Source: Orthonyx spaldingii
Taxonomy: Eukaryota > Chordata > Aves > Passeriformes > Orthonychidae
Length of the DNA: 64,000 nucleotides
Reading direction: 5' to 3'
NCBI GenBank assembly: GCA_013397795.1
Contig: VZTJ01000523.1
Span: forward strand, 2,262,078 to 2,326,077
Positions within the stretch are counted from its first letter, which is position 1. Every line of letters begins with the position of its first letter. The notes below the pieces were generated by a model that saw only the letters and a program-made list of their open reading frames with translations, did not search any database and had not been told where the DNA came from. Both the position numbers and the translations under genes were made by a program. Positions 24,847-36,748 of the stretch are shown here, one piece after another.

Positions 24847-26022
24847 CTACACCATCCCGCTCTGTAGCTGCATGTGGAAAGGGTACGGCTGGTAGAACAC
24901 GGGGGGTTGTCCATGAGCAATGTAGTAGTTGCTGAAGTTTCTGTCACTGATATAGGGAGCAGGCTGATAGTAGCACGTGACGTTGGCCGCGTTGGGGATG
25001 ATGTTCTGTTCTCCGAGCACTTTTAAAGCCAGGATTGTGATCATGTTGAGGGTTTGCCTTCGCTCGTGTCCCATGAGGCAGACTGTGCTCTTGTTCACCA
25101 CCCCACGCAGGGTCATCAAGTAGTCATACTTGCTCTTCTCCTCCCCGATGAAGTGGTTGCGCAGGTAGGACTCGATTTTCCTCTGCTGCTCGGCAACGTC
25201 GGGAAAATCAATGAAGAACCTGGAGCACATGTAACGTTCCAGAGACCTAATTTCAGCCTCATCCGCCGGCTTAAAGTCACGGACCAGGAGGTTGCTGTAC
25301 TTCAGGAGGCCGCCTCCTCTGATCTCCTCCGGGTTGCGGGTGGAGATCAGTTTGTATTTCAGGTGGTCCATGGCTTGGTTGAAGTCCCCGTACATGCTCT
25401 CGGCGATGACGGCGGGGTGGCAGTCCTGTGTCAGGGGCCGGTCTGTGGCTCTGTAGACGGCCAGGATGGAGTCCAGGATGATCTGGAAGGAGTCCACGCT
25501 GAACTCGAACTGCCGCCGCAGCGAGCTGACGAACTTCAGCTCCACGTTCTTGCCGCTGTTGTTGGACAGCGAGATGAGGCTCCAGCGGTCGTGGTCGGTG
25601 GAGACTTTGACCATCTTCTGCACGTAGGCATCTTTCATGGTCTGAGCTGTGATTTTTTGCTTGTTAACACATTTTGGCAAGAAGTCCAATAGGCAATTGA
25701 GAACTGCTTCCTTAACGACCTGGAACTCGAGCTCACTGGGAAGTTCCACTCCAAAAATGATGTCCAGGTCCTTGTAGCTGGTGCCATTGTGCTTCACCAG
25801 GATGTGACTGGCAGTGGAACCGTTCAGGCGGATGTCCCTAACCTGGATCTGCTTTTCAATGAGCTGCTCCTTTACCATATGGATTATATCCTTCGGCTTT
25901 ACCTCCAGGGTTGGAAAATTTCCTCTCCCATGAATAGGTATAGCCTCAGCTAAAACCTGATCCAGGATTTTAATCTGATCCCAGGTGAGATAACTGAATC
26001 TGTGGTCTAAGTCCTCGGTCAT
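24847..26022 (-). CDS. TENT5D: TENT5D, terminal nucleotidyltransferase 5D (non-canonical poly(A) polymerase)
   Basis: This gene encodes a complete 391-residue protein of the TENT5 (FAM46) family, which adds A tails to mRNAs. The nucleotidyltransferase core is visible. The helical GS motif is LNGS at residues 66-69. The catalytic pair is Asp85 and Asp87 in YKDLDIIF, and the third carboxylate is probably Glu161 in KNVELKFV. The family blocks EEIRGGGLLKY (about 232-242), RYMCSRFFIDFP (263-274) and TCYYQPAPY (349-357) follow. I call D rather than A or C because of EVKPKDIIH, YKDLDxIFGVELP and the C-terminal QPY...GMV ending; human TENT5C also has 391 residues but fits these blocks less well. The coding sequence is one uninterrupted exon with stop TAG. 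The start is the first ATG after a clear acceptor at 26038. Residue 311 is Lys in VVNKSTVCLM, where I recall Glu in the human paralogues. Third codon positions are very GC-rich in the middle and AT-rich at both ends. Confidence 0.92.
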   Translation of the reverse strand: MTEDLDHRFSYLTWDQIKILDQVLAEAIPIHGRGNFPTLEVKPKDIIHMVKEQLIEKQIQVRDIRLNGSTASHILVKHNGTSYKDLDIIFGVELPSELEFQVVKEAVLNCLLDFLPKCVNKQKITAQTMKDAYVQKMVKVSTDHDRWSLISLSNNSGKNVELKFVSSLRRQFEFSVDSFQIILDSILAVYRATDRPLTQDCHPAVIAESMYGDFNQAMDHLKYKLISTRNPEEIRGGGLLKYSNLLVRDFKPADEAEIRSLERYMCSRFFIDFPDVAEQQRKIESYLRNHFIGEEKSKYDYLMTLRGVVNKSTVCLMGHERRQTLNMITILALKVLGEQNIIPNAANVTCYYQPAPYISDRNFSNYYIAHGQPPVFYQPYPFHMQLQSGMV

Positions 26023-26064
26023 TGTGATGTCAGTTGGCTAAACAGGGAGAAAGAGGAATTAGAG
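26023..26064 (-). other. TENT5D: 5'UTR piece and splice acceptor of the TENT5D coding exon
   Basis: Read on the minus strand, a pyrimidine tract (TTCCTCTTTCTCCCTGTTTAG) ends in AG, so the exon starts at 26037. A 15-nt leader precedes the ATG at 26022. This implies at least one upstream non-coding exon at a higher coordinate, so the promoter is not immediately next to the coding exon. Confidence 0.75.
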
Positions 26065-27875
26065 ACAAATGTTAGAACTTCCTGGAATACCAGAGAGGAC
26101 ATTTCACTTGGATATACCAAACTTCCTCCCCCAGTGTGGTGACAGAGCTGTTCATTTTACAGAGACACAACCCCAGTTAACGGTCTGAGTCAACCACTGC
26201 ACTTGTCGCAGGCTTTTAATTGAATTTAAATGTACTCAGGTTTTAATCCTGCTGTGAAGCCATCACGTTATTGTACAACCCATGACTCAAAGTAAATGCA
26301 GCAAACCATATAGACCCAATTTAAAACTACTCAAAGGTTAATAACATGGAATACTTGGTGGTTCTAATGGAACTCCAAATAAATTTCACTGTGAAGAGCT
26401 AAAATGAGCAAAATGAGCAAATTTGTTCTTTCTGTCCTGCCTAGACATATCCCTTGATCTTCAGTGACTTGAATACTTAAAATACTAAAAGACCAGGAAG
26501 TTTTTTGTGAAAACCAGGAATGATGCCAGCTGCTCCCTGTTTATCCAGCCATATGCCTTGGATGAACTTTGGTCTCTATGGATCATCTAAACACACTCAT
26601 GCTTTAATACCACTTGTGGTTTAAGGACTGGATAGCTGATAACTGTTAACCTGCTTCCACAATGTTTCTGAAGAAAACATTTCCCTTCTAAGCCATTAAA
26701 ACCATGTTTTACATTAATGTATCAATGCTGCAAGTCCTGGTTTGCAGATCTGGAGAGAAAATCCCTTCCAGCCTTGTGGAGAAAGAACCTCAAGAAAGCC
26801 TGTAAAGAGACACCTATAGAGTACATGGGATAAAGCTCAGATCTGGGAACTTCTCAGTTTAAAATTACAACTTCATAGCATCACATCTAGCAAGGAGATG
26901 AAACACTCAGGTGGTGTCCAGGTGGGATCTGAAGGGGCTCAGTGAGGCCTCAGCTGGGTGGAAGAAGTGCCTTTGGGAATCTGCCAGCACCCAGAACCTG
27001 CTACTGAAACACCCACGAGTGTTTGTGCAGCCAGATGGCTCAAACATATTCTTTCAGCCAGAGAATAAAAATAAAGTGAAATCGTACTAAGTAATAACAC
27101 TACTGAAAGGCTCCACTGTTGTTTCTTAACCAGTAGTGACTCCATATGTACATTGTCAAACATTCCCCTTCCCTCGCCTTCAGATTCCACATTTGGGAAT
27201 CTTTTAGTAATTTCAAGTAACTTGTGAGCTGCCAAATTGCTTGGGAATATGGCAGAGCTGTATTTCACATACTTCTGCTGGAATTTCAGCTCCCATTAAG
27301 CTGATCAGGACCATATGTAATTCCAAGCACCTTCCTGGCCTCATGACAAAGAATGGGACTAACCAGATGTTTGAAGTTGAAGGAATGTTTTAAAAGTTGG
27401 CTAAAGCAGGACTGAAGTCGGGAATTTAATTGACAGTGTGAAGGTCTTGGAATCAGTCCTACAGTTCTGGCACAACCACGCAGCTCCTGGCATGGTGTAC
27501 ACAGTGCATAATTCCACATACATAACATGCAAACACAGGTGTGTTTTCAGGTGTATTCAGAAATATCCACGTTTTTCCTGCAGGCATTTAGAGGACACAA
27601 CATTTGAACTGAAATGGAAAGAAATCACCACCCATAGCACTGCCAATTTTGCATGCTAATGATTTCACCATTCAATATTCATTGGAATTCCGTGCTTATT
27701 CCTTTAAAACTATTTCTGTGCATCCTTCAGAGCCTTTATGACAACTCAGTACAAGTTTATCCTAAAAAACAGCTGTTACAGAAATTCTGGAAGTGGGACA
27801 ACCTTGGGTGAAGGCAGGTTGGAAGGAGAGGGTTTTGTTCAGATGTTTTTGCTGCCATGTTGTCACCTGAGTCAT

Positions 27876-27934
27876 TCATAGAATCACAGACTTAAAGTTG
27901 GAAAAAGACTTCCAAAATCATCAAGTCCAGCTTT
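27876..27934 (-). mobile_element. Short CR1 3' fragment
   Basis: CATAGAATCACAGACTTAAA, then GTTGGAAAAAGACTTCCAAA and ATCATCAAGTCCAG, match the reversed terminal part of a CR1 of the AAAGACxTT type. Confidence 0.7.
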
Positions 27935-28520
27935 TTACATATCAGCTTATGGTGGACGAGCCCAAATGATTCCCCAGCAAACTTAAAATCATCAGAATTG
28001 TTGTCTAAGCAGTAGTTTTTAAAATGGCATTTTTCTGATATTGCAAAACTTTGACCTTTTTGAGGCTGATGCTGTGATGTAAAAAAAAAGGGAGGGAGCA
28101 GGGAAGGGAATGTTGAAATTCAATCCCCTTTTAGCAGAGGGACCCTCTTCAAACACTTGGAAACTCCGAAGATGGACGTATCTCTAAATAAGCTTAGAAA
28201 TCCTTCCTTTATTGCTACATGTTTTTAGGTATTTCGGATGGTATTGCAATATACAGAGGTTTGAAACTGAAAGGAGGAGGTAATGTCAATAAATCTCTCT
28301 TTTGTGTTGAGGAGTTGTCCTTCAAAATGTCATTTCTCTCAAGTGATTCCTGGAGAATCTGGGGAGGCTTTGGGAGTTCAGAGTCTCAAAGTTTTTGATA
28401 AAGAATTCTGTGCTGAAATAACACCTTCAACTTTGAGAAGTGAGGAAAATGTGCTAGGGAAAAACCCCAGGAATTCAGTTTTCAAAAATATAATTAATTT
28501 GCAGGTAAACCTAAATAAAC

Positions 28521-28551
28521 TTAGTAGTAGTAGTAGTAGTAATAGTAGTAT
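28521..28551. repeat. (TAG)n triplet microsatellite
   Basis: About nine TAG/TAA triplets, with one interruption (TAATAG). Confidence 0.85.
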
Positions 28552-29010
28552 TTATTGTTTACTAATTTGCTACCAGCTTGCAACCCAATACTTAACCCTG
28601 CACTCTTCTAGAAGGATTTTCTCTTGTTCTTTTCCTAAATCTTGTTTGGCAACAAGAAGAATTTCCAGGCACTTTTATAGTTGTTAGGAACCTGATTTCT
28701 CAAAGCAGGGGCAAATTTATTGACTGAGGTGCTCAGGCTAATACCAGGAGTTATTATTAATGCAATTAACCTCAGTTACAATACATCAGCAGCAACACTG
28801 AGGTTGTAATTAGTCAAAGTGCTGTGTAAAACAAGAGATCCCGGGATGAAGGGAAGGAAACTCCCTGCCCGTGACCACAGCACTCGGATGAAGCCAAGCA
28901 CAAGTGAGTACTGGGCTGGTTAATGGAAAAAGAGGCTGGAAAATCACTTTATTCCTTGGAAACTGGTGCTGTTTGCAATGGAGGATGAGCAATTTACATG
29001 GGAGGAGAGT

Positions 29011-29262
29011 GATAGGACAGGGGATTGGTTTTAAAGTAAAAGAGGGGAAGGTTGGATTAAATTAGGGAGAAACTCCTCCCTGTGAGGGTGGTGATGCACT
29101 GGAACAGATTCCAGAGAAGCTGTGGCTGCCCCTGGATCCCTGGAAGTGTCCAAGGCCAGGTTGGACGGGGCTTGGAGCACCCTGGGACAGTGGAAGTGGA
29201 ACTGGAAGCAGATGATGTTTAAGGTTCCTTCCATCCAAACCATCCTGGGACTCTGTGATCCC
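29011..29262 (+). mobile_element. CR1 LINE 3' fragment
   Basis: Sense-oriented CR1 3' end with CTCCCTGTGAGGGTGGTGAT, AGAAGCTGTGGCTGCCCC, TGGATCCCTGG and the CAAACCATCCTGGGACTCTG terminus. The usual GTGTCCCTGCCCATGGCAGG block is deleted (near 29205). Confidence 0.88.
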
Positions 29263-30417
29263 TGGAGGCAGAAACACCTCACTGGCACCCCCAATCCCAG
29301 CCTTCCCTAAGCCTTTCCTGCTGCATCCTGCCAAAGAATTCCTTTGTGAACCTCCTGCCACAGGAACACCCCACAGCATCTCATGTGTGTCACGTGCAGG
29401 GTTTTCTTGTCCTAAAGTCTGCACGTGGGCAAGTGGAAGCTGCACAAACATCACAACCAAGGCAATGAAATTGAAAACAGGGTGTTTTTTCCACACTTCA
29501 TCAATATCTGTAATTTACTGAGATTCTCTCCTAGGGATTTTTCTTAAGTTTTTTTTGTTTATGGGTTTTAAAATGTTACCATAAACTGCAATAGACCCTG
29601 AATCCCACCTGATTTAAGATCTCTGCCAGATAAAATGATGAGGAAAAGCAGTTTTCAGGGTGTTTTCTTTTACATACACTGGCTAGAGAAGCACAGAACA
29701 AGATGGATCAGACCCAGTCAAGTTTTGTGACATATTATCCTTATTATAAGGTTTGAAAAATATTTCCCTGACTCAACTTCCAACTTGCCCTTGAGTGGTC
29801 ACCTTCAGCTGATAATGTGGTCACAATGTGGAAAAATGTTTGGATACTGTTGGATCATTAAACATAATACTGTTAAATTTTCTCATTTATTTTCCTACTG
29901 AAATTAGAGGCTCCAATTTTCTTTTTGGACCAAGCAGCTCTGAGTTTGGGCTTACAATGATGCTAAAATGTTTCATTAACCACCTCTTAGCACTCCACTG
30001 TGCATGAGCATCATCAAAAAATCCAAGCAGATCTGGCTTTGCATCTCAATGAAGCAAATCTGCCATGCTAATGACAACTTTCATGTTCCCCAAACTTTCA
30101 TAGAAACAGATACTTACAGTCTAGAGAACAGTCTCATCAAATTTAGCTCATATTTTACTGATAAACTGTTTAGATTCTCTTTTTATATATTCCTAATCTT
30201 GATTCAGTGTGTTTTCAAAGGGTTTGCCATGTGCTGGCATTTTCAGGCAGGATACAGCTGAAATAGTTTTTGTGCAGCTGTGGCAGCTCCATCCTCTTCC
30301 CTTTGCTTCTATCTGCTCCCATGTTTTTCTGTTTACAATAAAGGTTGGGAATACTTAAATGCTCCAGTTCTTTTTAATTTGCACTTGAAATGGGTTGTGC
30401 AGAGACCTTTTACAGAT

Positions 30418-30710
30418 CCCAGAATTCCAGAATCAGGGAGGTTGGAAAAGCCCTCCCAGACCATCCAGTCCAAACCAGTGCCTGATCCCCACCTTGTCAC
30501 CAGCCCAGAGCTCTGAGTGCCACCTGCAGTCCTACCTCGGACACCTCCAGGGATGGGGACTCCAAACCTCCCTGGGCAGCCCCTTCCAATGCCTGACCAC
30601 CTTTCCATGCAGAAATTCCTCCTGGTGTCCAACCTGCACCTCCCCTGGCACAGTTTGAGGCTGTTTCCCCTCATCCTGTCCCTTGCTCCCTGGGAGAAGA
30701 GGCTAAAAAA
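30418..30710 (-). mobile_element. CR1 LINE 3' fragment, divergent subfamily
   Basis: Reverse-oriented CR1 with GAGGTTGGAAAAGCCCTCCC, CATCCAGTCCAAACCAGTGC, GGGCAGCCCCTTCCAATGCC and CCCTCATCCTGTCCCTTGC. Its terminal sequence differs from the common group here (TCCAGTCCAAACC instead of the CCATGGGCAGGG block), so it is a different subfamily. Confidence 0.88.
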
Positions 30711-31397
30711 GAGATGTAGCAAAATGTCTTGGGAGCTGCCTTGTGCTGGAGGATCCCAAAACCCACAGAAACTCTGCCATTCCTCACATCTCTGTACTGC
30801 TTTTCCTGCTTACACATTATACACATCACTAGCAATTTCCATGATCTCCTGCTAAAGCTTTCTTTTAATTCAGAGATCCATTTCTCTGTTAAGCCGGGCA
30901 TTTGGAAGTATTGTGCTCACTTACTTCAGGACTGCAGCTGGCATAAGATCCAAAGGCAGGAATGTCAAACGTGGAGGGACTTCCAGTCGTAATTTAGACC
31001 CAGACGAGACAAGGAGAAGCAGTAAAGCATCTGGGGAACCTAAATGGGGACATATTTAAACTGGTTTGATGGTGTTTTCCATGAGTTTTTCCTTCCATTA
31101 ATGTTAATGCAGGTGGTGAAGGCAGTGTTTATTTATCCTCTTATCGAGAGATAACGCATGAATTGCCATCAGTTTTCAGTCCAGTTCCCACCGAGTTTCC
31201 CTGGGATAACAAATGATAACTCAGCTCTTGCCTGGCAGATCAGGCTGCAAGGTGGGCAAAATGCACTGCAAAGCAGCTGGATTGGGCTGTGCCACAGAAT
31301 GTCACCTTCAAGGGCACAAAAAGGAAACATGAGAGGAGACTTGATCCACAAAAACGTGTCCTGCTTTTTCCACCCAACCCAAGGAGCATGGATAATG

Positions 31398-31632
31398 GCT
31401 TTAAGGGAAAGAGGGCAGGGTGAGATGGGATATTGGGAAGGAGTTGTTCCCTGTGAGGGTGGGGAGGCCCTGGCACAGGTTGCCCAGAGAAGCTGTGGCT
31501 GCCTCTGGATCCCTGGAAGTGTCCAAGGCCAGGCTGGATGGGGCTTGGAGCACCCACCTATGGATCTTTCCCTGCCCATGGAACAAGATAGGATGTAAGG
31601 TCCCTTTCAACTAAACCATCCTGGGATTCTCT
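31398..31632 (+). mobile_element. CR1 LINE 3' fragment
   Basis: Sense CR1 3' end: GTTCCCTGTGAGGGTGGGGA, AGGTTGCCCAGAGAAGCTGT, TGGATCCCTGGAAGTGTCC, and a decayed terminus AAGGTCCCTTTCAACTAAAC. Confidence 0.88.
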
Positions 31633-33642
31633 TTCTACTGGAATGTTCCAGGATATTGGCTCGATGAGCTAGGAGTTCTCAGGAGGCCCAAAATGAGGAG
31701 CTAAATTTGGGCACCCAGTATGAAATCATAATCCATATTCTGCCATGCCCGATACTTGGGGTTTTTGGATGTCCCGTTTTTCCATCATGACTCATGGTAC
31801 ACTCATTCTTAGCCAGATGGGGATCCCCTCACAGGGCAACATTTGCAAGGGCAAATTTGTTATGACTTGATACAGTTCCCACAACACATGAGGCTCCTTC
31901 CCACAGGGCCTCCAGTCCAAACCAACCAATCCCTGTAAAAAACATGAGGCCAGCAATATTTAAATTGCTCTAAAACACTGTATCAACTTTTAAAAAATAG
32001 CTGTCATATGAAATATTTGGTCTGTTGGGGCTGTGGTGTTCCCTGGGAAGTTCCTGCTTCAGAAGATTATTTGTACTACCAAACATGTACTATGGACTAA
32101 GTCCTGAATAATATTCCCAGCAAGAATGCAAAATTCCACAGACTCACCGTGGCAGGACGACTGGAAGTGTGTATTCCAGTGGAGTTAATAGGATGAGTCA
32201 CTGGACCATTTGGTGGAAATATGAATTGTCATCTTGTCACTGACAGAAACACGAAGCTCCCCGGGAAAGCTGCAGGAAATAAAACCCAACAAACAATCGC
32301 ATTCATTTGGAGATCAGTGTTAACCATCAGTCACCTGCTGGACATAATAAATGATGCATTACAGCCTGGCACAGTCCTGCAGGTATAACAACAGCCTTTG
32401 GAGTTGGGAATGATAAGGTGGAAGTAGTGGGAAAAGCACCAAAGTGCTTATAAAGACTCTGGGTTTCAGGTCATCCTTAATCCTCTGCAAGGATATTAAC
32501 AAACTTGCCATTTTCCCTATGGGATTTTGAGTGGGAATTTAATGTTATTAATAGACATGCAAATTAGCAGGGATGTAGTAGAACCATATAAAATTTGGAA
32601 TGAATAATAACTCAGCAGAATGAAGTATGATGAATTGTGTAGTGGCTCTAGATTCTTTCTATCAGAGTGTGCAGCTGACAGGAAGGTCCTGTTTCCTGGC
32701 ACATGAGGTTGTGGGTTCATTTAGAATAAAACCAGAATCCTGTTGCTGGAATTTCCATGTTCATTGAGTGGCTGTGTTGGAATGAAATATTTCTGTAAAT
32801 ATTCTTCTGCTGTCATAGAGGCACTTCCTTATCTTTGTTTCTAATTTCAAACATGTGCTGACAGTCAGCATCTTCAGGCTTTCCCTCCAAGACCTCCCAT
32901 TCCAGCACCCCGTCCTGCAAAGTTCACAACATCCACACAAGTTCCCTGATCATCCCAAGCAGGGCCTGCCCACTGTATGGCTTGATATTTACAGGAATTT
33001 ACTCCTTGTTGAGTTGTGTTCCACAATCTCAACTTCTATGCTGAAATTATACACGGTTCTTAGTAAAGATAATATTGCAAGTATGATTTAAGTGTAAATA
33101 TCTGCATGATCTGCAGGAAAAGCTGAAATTACAGCCCAAGGAGGTATGGACTGTGTTATTCATTTTTTAGGACTATAAAGGATTTTTCCTCCATGCTACA
33201 GCAGGCAGATTTTTATCCCTGAAAATGCCATTTTAGTGCTGCCAGAAGCACAGCACTTGCTTCGCTCACCCTCTGAGGACCTGTCTGCTGTGCCAGGGCT
33301 TGTCTGCAGCTTTCATTTGCTTTCCAGCTCCTGATGGGTTACTAATTAGCTGATTGCATGTTCCTGACCTGCTCCCAAATCCATGCACCGACGGCTCACG
33401 TTGGCAGCTGGAATAAAGGGTTAAGTCTGGCAAGGGCTGAGCTCTGCTCTGAGCCTGGCACTGAGCAGCCAGTTAGGCCTTGATGGCAAAGGAAAGAGTT
33501 CTGGGCTGCTTAGATAAAAGACTCTCAGCATGTGGAGTCTGGAAAAGTCAGACAAATCAGTCACTTTGCAAAAAAAAAAAAATACAAACTTCTTTTTAAC
33601 ACTGAAATATTGTTATTTCTTTCCATGCAAGGATGGAGGCTT

Positions 33643-33665
33643 TAATGGATATATGATATCCATTA
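33643..33665. repeat. Perfect 10-bp inverted repeat with 3-bp loop
   Basis: TAATGGATAT, then ATG, then ATATCCATTA. A further partial copy of the arm (TAATGGATATATC) follows directly. It could extrude a small hairpin. No function is evident. Confidence 0.6.
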
Positions 33666-35426
33666 ATGGATATATCACCATGATAGAACAGATTAACACT
33701 GGAGCAGAATTTATGGCTTCTTCCTCCTGTGATATTTAGGGAAAGAAGAGAGAGACCTTTATAGCTTTTTTTTTTTTTTTTGTAGCAGAAGAGGCATTAT
33801 TATATAATATGTTCATAGAAGCAGCAGCTGAGATTGATGAGCTGCTTTGCCTACTGGGACATTATTCCCAACAGCTGCTTTTTATTGGCTCAGTCACCAC
33901 AGGAAAAAGCATCATTTCCTTACTCTACGCTCAGGGTTCCCAGGATTTTTTTCAACTGAAGGAAAAACAAAAATAAAAATGACTATGTCAACAATTACCC
34001 TGTGTTTAAAGAGAGTATTTCCCTGTTCCTGAATAGGGGATGTGAATTGTGGCAACATGCACCAACAAACCCATTCCCAAGCCTTTTCCCTTGCTGTCTC
34101 CGTGCCTAAGGAGCACAGGACTGTCCTGAGATCCAGCAGGGTCTGGGACATGACGTGTGGCTCTGTGCCCTGGATTTCCCTCTGTGCCACAATCTCCCAG
34201 CTGGGCACTCCTTTGGGTGTCCCCACTCTCAGGTCCCACCCTGAGGAATATCGACCCTCCAACCTTGCAGGTGCCCATGTCTTCCATGGGCTTTGGTGGA
34301 CGTGGAGGTTGCTCAGACACCTCATGAGCTCTCCCAGGGCATTTCAAGGTGATGACCCCCAAACTGGCAGGAACAAGAGCCAAGGATCCCAGAGATTCCT
34401 TCCTCCCTCTCTCTGCCTGCAGCTTCCCCTGACTGCTCTGCTCAGCTCCTCAGACTAATCCCAAAATCTATTTACTCACTCGAGATCCCAGTGACTCAAT
34501 CCAAAGCTCACTTATCAAAAACTCTCATTATTATGACTAAACTGCAGCAAAAAGCAGGCAAGGTAAAAACTGAAACAATCCTTCTTTTCCATCTATTAAC
34601 CATCTTCATAATCATCTTTCCTCTTCAAATGCCAGAGGAGGAGGGACAAGCGATGCCAGGTGCCAGTGCAGCCCTAACGCTGGGGTAAAAAGGGCATTAC
34701 AAAGTCAAGGCTCCCCTCAGGAACTCTCCAGAACCACCCTCCCCTCATCTACACCAAAGGACAACCATCAAATATCCCCAGGACCTGCCTTGGTCACTAA
34801 ACCATGAGAGAATCCTCCAGGATCACATTTCTGTCTGTTTTGAGAGGGTTCCAACACAACCACATCCACTGAATGGATTTCTCTTTTTCGACTGACCACA
34901 CCCCAAAACCCCTTGGGGGAAGCTGCATTTAGTTCCTTCAGTCAGTGCAGTGTGGGGTTTTCCCCTCTGAATCTGTACTGATCCACTGGGGTATTGAGGG
35001 TGGGTTTTGATGGTTCATCCAGAGTGGATTTGGAGTTTTCCTTGGGAGGAGCCAGAAAGGTGAGAGAAATCCACCCCGAAGGTCTCTCTGCATCACCCCT
35101 GCTCAGCTCTGCACGTGTTAGAAAAGTATTTCTGTTAAACAATTATTCTGTTCCACTCCAGGAGTGTTTTCATTTTATGGCAGAAGCTGTGAGCTCCAGG
35201 CCCAGGTTCCAGGTTGATTTGTGAAGCAGTTTAGGATCCCTCCAAATAAAGGCTCTTCCCGACTGCTACTGCAAGGGGGGAGTTTAAATTGAACTGGGAA
35301 AACTTCTGTATCCTGGAGCAGGCTGGGCTGGCATCTCCACAGGAATGTGCCTCCCAAGCTACTCAAAGATTACTGTGTCTTGCACTATTTAATTATATTA
35401 CTATTTGTGTTTACAAAGTTCATATA

Positions 35427-35448
35427 GAATTCATATTTATATGAATTC
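35427..35448. repeat. Perfect 10-bp inverted repeat with 2-bp loop
   Basis: GAATTCATAT, then TT, then ATATGAATTC, within AT-rich DNA. A short palindrome with no known role. Confidence 0.6.
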
Positions 35449-36475
35449 ATTTCCATACTTATATTGGAAAGTTACTGCCTGAATACAAAACACAGCAGTG
35501 GGATTTCATTTTAATGCCATTTTCCCAATTTTACGAGTTACGCTGTAAAAGTGAGGGAAAAGAAATGAATTATTCATTATCTTCAAAGTATTTGCTGAGC
35601 AAGAGTTTAATTTTGTATCACTTATAGCCAAGATTCCCCTAGAAAATAGTTTTTTGATAAGTGAAATGTTTTCTAGAGTTTGCAGTTTAAAAATCTGCTT
35701 GACTCTGGTCGAACTACAGCAGGAAAAAAGGATTCTGGCTGCAGCACCTGAGCAGGGAACTGCTCCTCTTTTGTGGTGAAGGCAGCACGAAATCTCTGTT
35801 GACATTATTACTAAAAGGCAGTGAGGAGATAAAGTGATGATTAAACCCAAGAAAAAGGCCCAGGCCCTGCAGCACAGCTGTGCATTCGTGACTTTTCCAT
35901 CACTATCAATAATTCATAATGACCATCATGCGCCTGACGACACCAAGTTGGGGAGAAAGACTGAGTCAAGCTTTCACCAAATGTGCAAAAACGTCCAACC
36001 TGACATCGGGTGTCAGGGCGACAGGACCTGCTGGATAAGCAAAGATGCAGCAGAAAGGGTAATGGAGAAGAAAATCAGCTGATGTGGACATAAATCAACA
36101 TCTGCTGTATCCGTTCGTGGCGTTTTATGGAGGAAAACCCTCTGAAAGAAACAGTTCTTAGAGCTTCTGAAATAACTTCTTCTAGAAAAGAACTGGAATG
36201 ATGGTTTACATGTTACCAATTCTGCAACATGAAGAAATCATGCTCAGTATTGTGCTCAAGTTTTGCAGCTGGGTTCTCCCCTGCCTTACCACACCCACTC
36301 AGCATGGCCGTAGGCAGTGGCACGTTGCTGATTCCCTGGGGCACCTTAGAGTCTCTACTGATGCTTTGAATAATTATTTTTGCATGAAGATCATAGTGGC
36401 AAAGGGAAAAAGCCAGACTGCAATTTTCAAAATATTTCTATTTTTTTTTTAATGTTTAAATCCCAGTGGTATAAG

Positions 36476-36748
36476 TTCATAGAATCATGGCAGGGTTTGG
36501 GTTGGGAGGGACCTTAAAGACCATCCAGTGCCACCCCCTACCATGGGCAGGGACACCTTCCACTGTCCCAGGTTGCTCCAAGCCCCGTCCAATCTGGCCT
36601 TGGACACTTCCAGGGATCCAGGGGCAGCCACAGCTTCTCTGGGCACCCTGTGCCAGGGCCTCCCACCCTCACAGGGAACAATTCCTTCCATATATCGGAG
36701 CTAAATCTCCCATTTTCAGTTTGAAATCATTACTCCCTGTCCCACCAC
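36476..36748 (-). mobile_element. CR1 LINE 3' fragment
   Basis: Reverse CR1 3' end with a well-preserved terminus (TTCATAGAATCATGG, GGTTTGGGTTGGGAGGGACC), CATGGGCAGGGACACCTTCC and GGGATCCAGGGGCAGCCACA. It extends to the TGAAATCATTACTCCCTGTC block. Confidence 0.92.

Noticed and set aside
25054..25692. 212-codon plus-strand open frame opposite TENT5D
   Set aside because: It lies wholly antisense to a conserved coding exon and is explained by the GC-rich third positions there. It has no domain similarity.
34042..34458. 138-codon frame in a moderately GC-rich stretch
   Set aside because: I recognise no family or motif and see no supporting splice structure, so I do not call a gene.
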